A stretch of 11,022 nt of DNA from NCBI GenBank assembly GCA_948571325.1, contig CAOZKB010000027.1, forward strand, positions 1 to 11,022. Reading direction: 5' to 3'. Source of the stretch: an uncultured Candidatus Saccharibacteria bacterium. Its GTDB lineage: Bacteria; Patescibacteriota; Saccharimonadia; Saccharimonadales; Saccharimonadaceae. Positions within the stretch are counted from its first letter, which is position 1. Every line of letters starts with the position of its first letter. This document shows positions 1 to 6,076 of this stretch, piece after piece. The position numbers and the translations under genes are program-made. The notes under the pieces were generated by a model. That model saw nothing but the letters and a program-made list of their open reading frames with translations, had not been told where the DNA came from and did no database searches.

Positions 1-51
1 TTTTGTTATAGTGAACCAAGTCCGTCAACATTCTACCAAAATATCAAAAAA

Positions 52-62
52 TATGCTATAAT
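52..62 (+). promoter_or_regulatory. Extended -10 promoter of the three-paralog operon
   Basis: TATGCTATAAT: a perfect TATAAT (57-62) with an extended -10 TG at 54-55. The -35 region (about 34-39) is poor, as is usual for extended -10 promoters. Transcription would start near 69, only a few bases before the hairpin at 74. The same 11-mer pattern TRTGCTATAAT recurs at 2480, 7718 and 10553. Confidence 0.75.
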
Positions 63-73
63 TATAGAGTAGC

Positions 74-137
74 TAAAGCCGACCTTAGCATAATCTGCAG
101 TAGATTACGCTAAATTTCTTAGGTCATCAGAGCTTTA
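74..137 (+). promoter_or_regulatory. Structured 5' leader (long nested hairpin)
   Basis: Three nested arms form one rod: TAAAGC (74-79) with GCTTTA (132-137), GACC (81-84) with GGTC (122-125), and TTAGCATAATCT (85-96) with AGATTACGCTAA (102-113), which has one A-C mismatch. The loop is GCAGT. The structure lies between the predicted transcription start (about 69) and the Shine-Dalgarno site at 164, so it would form the 5' end of the mRNA. No T-tract follows, so it is not an ordinary terminator. It may protect the mRNA end or bind a regulator; neither can be decided from sequence. Confidence 0.55.
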
Positions 138-163
138 TCAACGTGTACATTAAAAAACAGAAT

Positions 164-168
164 GGAGG
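164..168 (+). promoter_or_regulatory. Shine-Dalgarno site deciding the start of the first paralog
   Basis: GGAGG lies 7 bases before the ATG at 176. A GTG at 143 would extend the frame by 11 codons but places this motif inside the coding sequence, and the ATG at 170 is too close to it. The start at 176 is therefore preferred. Confidence 0.7.
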
Positions 169-175
169 AATGTTA

Positions 176-904
176 ATGATTTTTGCTAAATGTCTTACAG
201 AACCTGAAGTCATCGCCAATCTCCCAAAGGACTATGAACACGAAATCTGTCCATGCATAGATGGCAGTGCTAAGCTAATCATCACTGATCCGCAGTACCC
301 ATATGAGCATTGGATCTTGCCCGAATGGTGGCTACTCGACCGTCACGGTGAACTGTGTTTTCCCTTAGATTATGGCCGACAAATCGATGCTCAGACAGCT
401 CATAAAATTTTCAAGGATTTTAGCGCGTATCGGATTTTCTTTGGTCATTGGCATGATGATCTACAGGCCTTTGAAGTCTGCCATCATCCAACAGACGCTG
501 ATTATCTCTATGGTTATCCACTTAACCACAATTCGGGGCATAATCCATCGACTGAAAGAATCCGCCGTAGTAACGAACACCAACTAGTGTCAATCAGTAA
601 TAACCATCTCAGGGAGTTTACGTTTAATGCAATGAAGGAGTTTATGGATGAGTATCGAACTGTCTGCACGGCATATCAAACGTATTGTAGCGAGATCGCA
701 CTATATGCTAGTACAGTACGGCGTTTAGGGCTACTTTTTGACATGAACAATCTTATACTGGATACTAAAACCAGTAGTACCTCAATTCGCGTCTATCGCA
801 AGGATAATTCCGCCGTGTTTCGTCGTTATTATTATGAGCTCGACGAGATTAAACGTCTCATTGACGAAAATATCCCTCAGAAAGGAGACATGATTCGTGA
901 CTGA
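176..904 (+). CDS. Hypothetical protein, first of three tandem paralogs (242 aa)
   Basis: I do not recognise the family. The predicted protein is soluble, with no signal peptide or membrane segment. It is rich in aromatic and charged residues. The most conserved block is RIFFGHWHDDLQAFEV at residues 86-101. It has counterparts in the next two genes (RIFFGLWNSEARVFTLV in gene 2, YYHCGYWHDELQAFVV in gene 3). A second block near the C-terminus (IRVYRKDN...RYYYELDEIKRLI, about 204-229) matches the end of gene 3 (YRVYLRRK...FYYEPSTVQRLI). A helical middle (about 145-185) separates the blocks. The stop overlaps the GTG start of gene 2 by 8 bases, indicating translational coupling. The WHDD histidine and aspartates could form a metal or catalytic site, but this is only a guess; a structural or regulatory role is equally possible. 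Confidence 0.8.
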   Translation: MIFAKCLTEPEVIANLPKDYEHEICPCIDGSAKLIITDPQYPYEHWILPEWWLLDRHGELCFPLDYGRQIDAQTAHKIFKDFSAYRIFFGHWHDDLQAFEVCHHPTDADYLYGYPLNHNSGHNPSTERIRRSNEHQLVSISNNHLREFTFNAMKEFMDEYRTVCTAYQTYCSEIALYASTVRRLGLLFDMNNLILDTKTSSTSIRVYRKDNSAVFRRYYYELDEIKRLIDENIPQKGDMIRD

Positions 905-1523
905 AAAAATTACCCCATCGTCCCCCACGCTCAAGCGCATTGAAATTAGTAATGCCGATTTTATTGCTGCCTGCCGAGCCTCTCAACTTGGCAGTGCCAT
1001 TGACCCTCACACTAAGGCACACTACGTACATTATCCAACTCTGGATTTCCGTATGGCGGTGCCAAATCTGTGGATTCTAGCTCGCGACGACAGCTCTAAA
1101 CCTATCCCACCTTGGAAAATTGTATTAAAACCACACAAAGATTGGAGTAATTGCCAAAATTTACTGACGAAAAATCTCGGTTTCATTCGCGCGCGAGACG
1201 AACGAATTTTCTTTGGCCTTTGGAATTCAGAGGCTCGAGTTTTTACGCTAGTTGACCCACCTTACGCTAGCCACTTACTACTGATCGCTCATCAGTATCA
1301 TGGTGGCTCCCAGGATTTTTGGAATATCAAGCCACTGGAGGCGAGCGTCTATCAAAACTCGCTGGCTAATTGGCAAATCGATTGCATTACCAACTCAGTT
1401 GGTCAAACCATTCAACATCGCTATGATATTCTGCTGTGCGAACTGGCGCCACACGCGTATCCACAAGTATTACGCTACCAGTATGAATTATACCAATTGC
1501 TGGGCGAACAAGTTTCCGTCTGA
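897..1523 (+). CDS. Hypothetical protein, second of three tandem paralogs (208 aa)
   Basis: This is an unrecognised soluble protein starting at GTG 897, with AAAGGAGA ending 9 bases upstream and an 8-base overlap with the preceding gene. Residues 103-119 (RIFFGLWNSEARVFTLV) align with the WHD block of its neighbours, but here the motif reads WNSEAR. The His-Asp pair of genes 1 and 3 is therefore lost, which suggests a diverged or non-catalytic member if those residues matter. It also lacks the C-terminal RVY...YYE block and is 34-60 residues shorter than its paralogs. Expected partners are the products of genes 1 and 3, with which it may form a hetero-oligomer; this is inference from co-transcription and paralogy only. 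Confidence 0.78.
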   Translation: MTEKITPSSPTLKRIEISNADFIAACRASQLGSAIDPHTKAHYVHYPTLDFRMAVPNLWILARDDSSKPIPPWKIVLKPHKDWSNCQNLLTKNLGFIRARDERIFFGLWNSEARVFTLVDPPYASHLLLIAHQYHGGSQDFWNIKPLEASVYQNSLANWQIDCITNSVGQTIQHRYDILLCELAPHAYPQVLRYQYELYQLLGEQVSV

Positions 1524-1592
1524 ACTCCTAGTTCATCGAACACTCACAGGAAGTATTATGTTACCCCGACCATCGAATTTCAAAGAGAAAGT

Positions 1593-1597
1593 GAGGA
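1593..1597 (+). promoter_or_regulatory. Shine-Dalgarno site deciding the start of the third paralog
   Basis: GAGGA lies 5 bases before the ATG at 1603. A competing ATG at 1558 has AGGAA 5 bases upstream (1548-1552). The later start is preferred because it gives an N-terminus (IFHRGLTAQEML) that lines up with gene 1 (MIFAKCLTEPEV), but 1558 cannot be excluded. Confidence 0.5.
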
Positions 1598-1602
1598 AGA
1601 AT

Positions 1603-2409
1603 ATGCATACTTTTACACCAATTTTTCATCGAGGTCTTACCGCGCAAGAAATGTTAGATTATTGCAAACAAAGCACAATGGAGAACACTCGCCAACCAGC
1701 CATAGAAACTGATTCTACAGGTAAGGAATATGTCGTTGATTATGGTATTTCAATTTTTTCAGACATAGCCTCAGGTATCCCAGAACGAGATGATCTGTAC
1801 ACCCTGAGCCGCGCATTACCAGTGGATGGCGAATGGCTTTTGGATGAGCATTATGGCGTAGTGAGTCCGTTACGCCCACGACATATTGAGTCGCAGCTTT
1901 GCAAGAAGTATTTAAAACGCAAATCCGATGGTTTCCCATATAAGGTCTATTATCATTGTGGTTATTGGCACGATGAATTGCAGGCTTTTGTTGTGACCTT
2001 GCCGTACGAAGCGAGGCAGATTTTGTTAATGCATTGTCCAGGAGAAAAATTAGAAAATTTTCACGGCGTTAGTGAGTTTGAGATGATCAATGCGGAAAAC
2101 AATCTGAATCATATGCAGTTATTATGCGCCCTGCAGCAAAGCTATGCTGAGCAGACTTTAAATAATGTTACAGCTCATCAGCACTATCTCGATCAAATCC
2201 CACCTATCCGCGAGGAAGTTGATCGCCTTGCTACCGTTATCGACCAACAAAAAACGGGATTATGGATCGAGACCACTGGTAGTCCGTATCGGGTATATCT
2301 GCGTCGCAAATCAAATGACGAAATCTGCGAATCATTTTACTACGAGCCTTCGACCGTGCAGAGACTTATCAAAAGTATTGAATGGCACATGTTGCATGCA
2401 CCCCTCTGA
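1603..2409 (+). CDS. Hypothetical protein, third of three tandem paralogs (268 aa)
   Basis: This is an unrecognised soluble protein and the closest relative of gene 1. Shared features, in order: the N-terminal IFxxxLTxxE motif (residues 7-16), GEWLLDEHYG near 76-85 (compare WWLLDRHGEL in gene 1), the core YYHCGYWHDELQAFVV (116-131), a helical middle, and the C-terminal YRVYLRRK...FYYEPSTVQRLI (229-256). The frame is open further upstream to 1300, but that stretch overlaps gene 2 in another frame and is not coding. If translation began at 1558 the protein would be 283 aa. The gap after gene 2 is 79 bases, the only loose junction in the operon. A terminator follows 12 bases after the stop. Confidence 0.78.
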   Translation: MHTFTPIFHRGLTAQEMLDYCKQSTMENTRQPAIETDSTGKEYVVDYGISIFSDIASGIPERDDLYTLSRALPVDGEWLLDEHYGVVSPLRPRHIESQLCKKYLKRKSDGFPYKVYYHCGYWHDELQAFVVTLPYEARQILLMHCPGEKLENFHGVSEFEMINAENNLNHMQLLCALQQSYAEQTLNNVTAHQHYLDQIPPIREEVDRLATVIDQQKTGLWIETTGSPYRVYLRRKSNDEICESFYYEPSTVQRLIKSIEWHMLHAPL

Positions 2410-2420
2410 TGTCTGTTTTA

Positions 2421-2450
2421 TCCCCCGCCGTTTGGTGGGGGAGTTTGCTT
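2421..2450 (+). terminator. Terminator of the three-paralog operon
   Basis: TCCCCCGCC (2421-2429) pairs with GGTGGGGGA (2434-2442), one pair being a G-U wobble, with a GTTT loop. It is followed by GTTTGCTTT, a broken T-tract. It lies 12 bases after the third paralog's stop and 38 bases before the gatC promoter, so it cleanly separates the two operons. Confidence 0.7.
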
Positions 2451-2479
2451 TCCGCGTTTTCTCCCCATTTCGGCTGCTC

Positions 2480-2490
2480 TATGCTATAAT
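2480..2490 (+). promoter_or_regulatory. Extended -10 promoter of the gat operon (leaderless)
   Basis: TATGCTATAAT, identical to the promoter at 52-62. The -10 hexamer ends at 2490 and the gatC ATG is at 2500, so transcription is expected to start at or within a few bases of the initiation codon. No Shine-Dalgarno site exists or could fit. The -35 region is not recognisable. Confidence 0.8.
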
Positions 2491-2499
2491 ATATCCAAT

Positions 2500-2787
2500 A
2501 TGGATGTGGATGAAAAACAAATCGCTCACCTTGCTGAGCTGTCCGATTTTGCTTTGACTGCGGAGCAGAGCACGGCCTTGCAGGGGAATATCAAAGAAAT
2601 TTTGACTTATATTTCGCAACTTGACGAATTGGACACCGAGGGAATCAAACCAACTTATCAAGTTTTTGAAATGGAGAATGTCTGGCGCCCAGATGAAATC
2701 CTCCCCCAGGAGGCCGACCGCGAACAGCTACTCGCTCTGACTCAAGAAGTGCAAGATTATCAAATCAAAGTCCCCAAGGTCTTGTAG
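2500..2787 (+). CDS. gatC: Aspartyl/glutamyl-tRNA amidotransferase subunit C
   Basis: GatC is the small subunit that wraps around GatA and stabilises the GatCAB complex, which amidates Asp-tRNA(Asn) and/or Glu-tRNA(Gln) in the cytoplasm. At 95 aa it has the usual length. The N-terminal helix reads EKQIAHLAELSDFALTAEQ (residues 5-23), and the helix ILTYISQLDELDTEGIKPTY (34-53) ends in the family's turn before the extended C-terminal strand that contacts GatA. The C-terminal DEILPQEADREQLL is also typical. The start at ATG 2500 gives a full-length N-terminus. With the -10 box only 9 bases upstream, the mRNA should be leaderless. The stop TAG is part of the Shine-Dalgarno site of gatA. Confidence 0.95.
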   Translation: MDVDEKQIAHLAELSDFALTAEQSTALQGNIKEILTYISQLDELDTEGIKPTYQVFEMENVWRPDEILPQEADREQLLALTQEVQDYQIKVPKVL

Positions 2788-2795
2788 GAGAAAAT

Positions 2796-4172
2796 ATGAA
2801 AATCGCAAGTAAAACCCAGAGTGCCGTTGAGTTGGTTAAGACTGCTCTCGAAAAGGCTCATCAATATCAGGCCGAGTATAATATTTTTAACTGGATTAAC
2901 GACAACGCCATTCAACAGGCCGAGCAAATTGACGCAAAAATCGCTCAGGGCGAAAATCCTGGCCGTCTCGCTGGCGTACCATATGCCCTTAAGGATAATT
3001 TCCTCAGTCCACTTGGCGAAACTACCGCCTCCGCCGAAATCCTCACCGGATTCACTAGTCCCGTTACCGCCACTGCTGTCAAAAAACTTGAGGCCGAAGG
3101 CGCTATTCTCATTGGTCGTACTAACCTTGATGCTTTTGCTCACGGCTCCAGCACGGAAAATAGTTACTTCGGCCCCACCAAAAACTCTAAAGACACCACG
3201 CGCGTTGCCGGTGGCTCAAGCGGTGGCTCAGCCGTAGCCGTGGCACTCGATATTGTCGAGTTTGCTACTGGTACCGACACCGGCGGATCGATCCGTCAGC
3301 CCGCCAGTTTTAACGGTGTTTACGGCCTCAAGCCCACGTACGGCACGATTAGTCGTTACGGTGTAGTTGCCATGGCTTCCAGTACCGACTGCGTGGGCTT
3401 CTTTACTAAAAATTCTGCTGATTTAGACTTACTGATGGAAATTACCGCCGGTCAAGACGCTAATGATCTTACTACTTTGCCAGATTACTATGTCACGAGC
3501 AAACCTCAGACTGTGCAAAAAGTTGGCATTATTAAAGATTTTGATAATGACGCCGTTGATCCGGAAATCCGTCAAGCCTTAGCGCAAAAAGTTGAGCAAT
3601 TAAAAGCGCAGGGAATTGAAGTCATCGAACTCGAGATGCCCGCACTCAAATATGCCTTGGCGGCTTATTATATTATCGTGCCAGCCGAAATCGCCAGTAA
3701 TTTATCTCGGCATGATGGTATTCGTTATGGTTTTCGCAGCAGCGAGAGTGGAGATTTAGTTAGCCTCTATAACAATACTCGCGGCGAAGGTTTTATGCCG
3801 GAAAACAAGCGTCGCATTATGATTGGTAACTTTGTCTTGTCGAGTGGTTTTTATGATGCGTACTATCTCAAAGCTGCCAAAGCCCGCACGCTTATTATCA
3901 ATGAATACGGCAAAGCATTCGAGCAGTGCGACGTTATCTTATCGCCAGTCAGTCCCAATCCCTCCTTTACGCTAGGCAGTAAGGTTAACGACCCGGTTGC
4001 CATGTATCTCGAAGATGTCATGAGTGTGCCGTTGAATCTCGCCGGTCTACCAGGACTTTCTGTGCCAGTAGGGCAGACCTCTGCCGGTCTAGACTTAGGC
4101 TTACAAATCATCGGTCCACGGCGTAGTGATCGTACTATAATTAACTTTGCAAAAACTTTGGAGGAGAAATAA
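2796..4172 (+). CDS. gatA: Aspartyl/glutamyl-tRNA amidotransferase subunit A
   Basis: GatA is the amidase-signature subunit of GatCAB. It hydrolyses glutamine (or asparagine) and channels ammonia to GatB. The catalytic Lys-Ser-Ser triad is present: K66 in YALKDNF, S141 in GGSSGGS and S165 in GTDTGGSIRQPA. Its spacing (75 and 24 residues) equals that of the characterised enzyme as I recall it. Later family blocks include GVYGLKPTYG (174-183) and the C-terminal PLNLAGLPGLSVPVG. At 458 aa it is slightly shorter than typical (about 485), in line with small CPR proteins. AGGAG (2786-2790) overlaps the gatC stop and sits 5 bases before the ATG. Sequence alone does not say whether the complex serves Asn, Gln or both. 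Confidence 0.96.
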   Translation: MKIASKTQSAVELVKTALEKAHQYQAEYNIFNWINDNAIQQAEQIDAKIAQGENPGRLAGVPYALKDNFLSPLGETTASAEILTGFTSPVTATAVKKLEAEGAILIGRTNLDAFAHGSSTENSYFGPTKNSKDTTRVAGGSSGGSAVAVALDIVEFATGTDTGGSIRQPASFNGVYGLKPTYGTISRYGVVAMASSTDCVGFFTKNSADLDLLMEITAGQDANDLTTLPDYYVTSKPQTVQKVGIIKDFDNDAVDPEIRQALAQKVEQLKAQGIEVIELEMPALKYALAAYYIIVPAEIASNLSRHDGIRYGFRSSESGDLVSLYNNTRGEGFMPENKRRIMIGNFVLSSGFYDAYYLKAAKARTLIINEYGKAFEQCDVILSPVSPNPSFTLGSKVNDPVAMYLEDVMSVPLNLAGLPGLSVPVGQTSAGLDLGLQIIGPRRSDRTIINFAKTLEEK

Positions 4173-4175
4173 TCT

Positions 4176-4595
4176 ATGTGGTCATCTGCTGTCTTTTTAG
4201 TCATCGCTATTGTCGCTGTCGGTTTGCTGATGTTGGTCGCTATGACCTTGACTGGCAAACGTAGCCATACTTTTAATGTTGAAGAATATCAAACCAAGTG
4301 GCTCCAAATCGAGAATGGTCTTGTCCGCGACGACCCGCGCACGTATAGTATGGCGGTTCTCAACGCTGATAAATTACTTGATAAAGCTCTGAGTGAAATG
4401 GGTGTTAGCGGCAAAACTATGGGTGAGCGTATGAAGAAAGCCAATGATCGTTTCGAAAACCCCAACGCCGTCTGGGGTGCACACAAACTCCGCAATCAAA
4501 TTGCCCATGAAAATGATTTTGACATTGACTACAGCCAGGCCAGTCATGCCCTCGCCGGTTTCAAGCAAGCACTAAAAAACCTAGGAGCCATCTAA
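4176..4595 (+). CDS. Membrane-anchored HEPN-like protein in the gat operon (139 aa)
   Basis: I do not recognise a named family. One membrane segment (residues about 4-25) is followed by KR at 28-29, predicting the C-terminal part to face the cytoplasm. The soluble part is helical and ends in AHKLRNQIAHENDFDIDY (102-119) and a final helix ASHALAGFKQALKNLG. RNQIAH (R106 to H111) fits the R-x4-6-H motif of HEPN domains, many of which are ribonucleases, while others are inactive and only bind RNA or proteins. GGAGGAG lies 9 bases upstream. The gene starts 3 bases after gatA and its stop overlaps the gatB start (TAATG). Its position invites a role in tRNA or translation at the membrane, but this is speculation. 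The motif may instead be structural. Confidence 0.8.
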   Translation: MWSSAVFLVIAIVAVGLLMLVAMTLTGKRSHTFNVEEYQTKWLQIENGLVRDDPRTYSMAVLNADKLLDKALSEMGVSGKTMGERMKKANDRFENPNAVWGAHKLRNQIAHENDFDIDYSQASHALAGFKQALKNLGAI

Positions 4596-6076
4596 TGAAA
4601 TACATCCCCACCATTGGCATCGAATGCCACGTCCAGCTCTGCACTAAAACTAAATTATTTTCCGAAGTTGATAATGATGCCCGGCAAAAGTCACCCAATT
4701 CTTGTGTTTCACCAGTTGATTACGCTTTGCCTGGCATGTTGCCAAGACTAAATCAAGACGCCATTAAACTAGCCGTGCGTGCTGGTCTCGCCTTGAACGC
4801 CAAAATCAACCTCGAATCACGTTTTGATCGCAAGCATTATTTCTACCCAGATTTACCGAAAGGCTATCAGATTACCCAGCTTTATCATCCAATTATCGGC
4901 GAAGGTTACATCGAACTTCCTAGTGGCGGTAAGGTTCGCATCGAACATGCCCATCTCGAAGAAGATGCTGGCAAGCTCAGTCACGAAGGAAATTATAGTC
5001 TAGTCGACCTCAACCGTGCTGGCACACCGCTAGTTGAAATTGTCTCCATGCCCGATATGCACAGTAGTACCGAGGCTCGTGAATATACTAAAGAACTCTG
5101 GCGCGTCATGACTTATGCTGGCGTAACCTACGGCGACTTATATAATGGCAACATGCGTTTCGACGTGAATATTAGTATTGCTCCCGAAGGCAGTACTGAA
5201 CTAGGTAAACGCACTGAAATTAAAAATCTTAATTCCTTCCGTAGCGTCGAGCGTGCTGTAGAGTATGAGATTAAGCGACAAACTAAGCTGCTCGAAAAGG
5301 GCGAAAAAGTTATTCAGGAGACTCGCGGCTGGAGTGATGCTACCGGTGAAACCACTGCTCAGCGTAGCAAAGAAGCTGCTCAAGATTATCGTTATATGCC
5401 CGAACCAGATATTCCACCCATTCGACTTACCGAACGCGATATTATTGAACAAAAAGGCAAATCCGGATTCAGCGTATTTATAACTCGCACTTTCTTACGA
5501 GAAATTGTTCCTGAAGATATTGTTGAGGTGCTTCTAGACTACCCAAAATTGGGCTGGAAACTTATGTCCATTAATTCTGATTACGCCGAACAGTATAGAG
5601 GTGGCGACGAGAAGGGTCCCTCTCGGGAACAAATTCCCGAAATTTATTCTAAACTAAAAAAGATTGCCAACTGGTTTTCTTCCGTTCTGCTCGCCGAGGA
5701 AAATGCCAGCTTACTCAATGATGAACTTCCAAGTAGTCAGCAGCTCATCGATCTTGTCGAGATGACCGAAAAGAACGAGCTCTCCAGTACTGCCGCTAAA
5801 GAAGTCTTCCTCAAATTCTTCGACCCCGAAATGCACTACAAAGATACTCGTACTATCGCCAAAGAACTTGGCGTGATTCAAGAAAATGACCTCAGTGCGC
5901 TTGAAGCAATTGTTGATACGGTATTAGCCAAACCTGAAACCACCAAAGCTCAAGCCGATTTCAAAGCCGGTCAAGAAAAAGTCCTTGGTTTCCTCGTCGG
6001 ACAGGTCATGAAAGAATCCAGAGGTAAAGCCAACCCTAGTAGCGTCCAGGAAATCTTGCGAAAGAAACTCAGTTAG
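4595..6076 (+). CDS. gatB: Aspartyl/glutamyl-tRNA amidotransferase subunit B
   Basis: GatB is the kinase/transamidase subunit that phosphorylates the misacylated carboxyl group and transfers ammonia from GatA. The 493-aa length is normal. Visible blocks: GIECHVQLCTKTKLF (8-22), the GatB signature region KHYFYPDLPKGYQITQ (80-95), HLEEDAGK (120-127), VDLNRAGTPLVEI (137-149), MRFDVNISI (187-195), TEIKNLNSFRSVERA (207-221), RGWSDATGETTAQRSKE (244-260), YRYMPEPDIPPI (265-276). The C-terminal YqeY-like tail keeps FKAGQEKVLGFLVGQVMK. The linker at about 277-345 lacks the usual IPELP...RY...GL pattern and appears remodelled. AGGAG at 4583-4587 precedes the ATG by 7 bases. The start overlaps the HEPN-like gene stop by one base, and the TAG stop overlaps the helicase GTG. 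Confidence 0.96.
   Translation: MKYIPTIGIECHVQLCTKTKLFSEVDNDARQKSPNSCVSPVDYALPGMLPRLNQDAIKLAVRAGLALNAKINLESRFDRKHYFYPDLPKGYQITQLYHPIIGEGYIELPSGGKVRIEHAHLEEDAGKLSHEGNYSLVDLNRAGTPLVEIVSMPDMHSSTEAREYTKELWRVMTYAGVTYGDLYNGNMRFDVNISIAPEGSTELGKRTEIKNLNSFRSVERAVEYEIKRQTKLLEKGEKVIQETRGWSDATGETTAQRSKEAAQDYRYMPEPDIPPIRLTERDIIEQKGKSGFSVFITRTFLREIVPEDIVEVLLDYPKLGWKLMSINSDYAEQYRGGDEKGPSREQIPEIYSKLKKIANWFSSVLLAEENASLLNDELPSSQQLIDLVEMTEKNELSSTAAKEVFLKFFDPEMHYKDTRTIAKELGVIQENDLSALEAIVDTVLAKPETTKAQADFKAGQEKVLGFLVGQVMKESRGKANPSSVQEILRKKLS

Noticed and set aside
143..175. GTG start at 143 for the first paralog.
   Set aside because: It would put the GGAGG site inside the gene; the ATG at 176 is correctly spaced from it.
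1300..1557. Upstream extension of the third paralog reading frame, overlapping the second paralog.
   Set aside because: The stretch lies out of frame inside the second gene, has no similarity to the paralogs, and Shine-Dalgarno sites support starts at 1603 or 1558.
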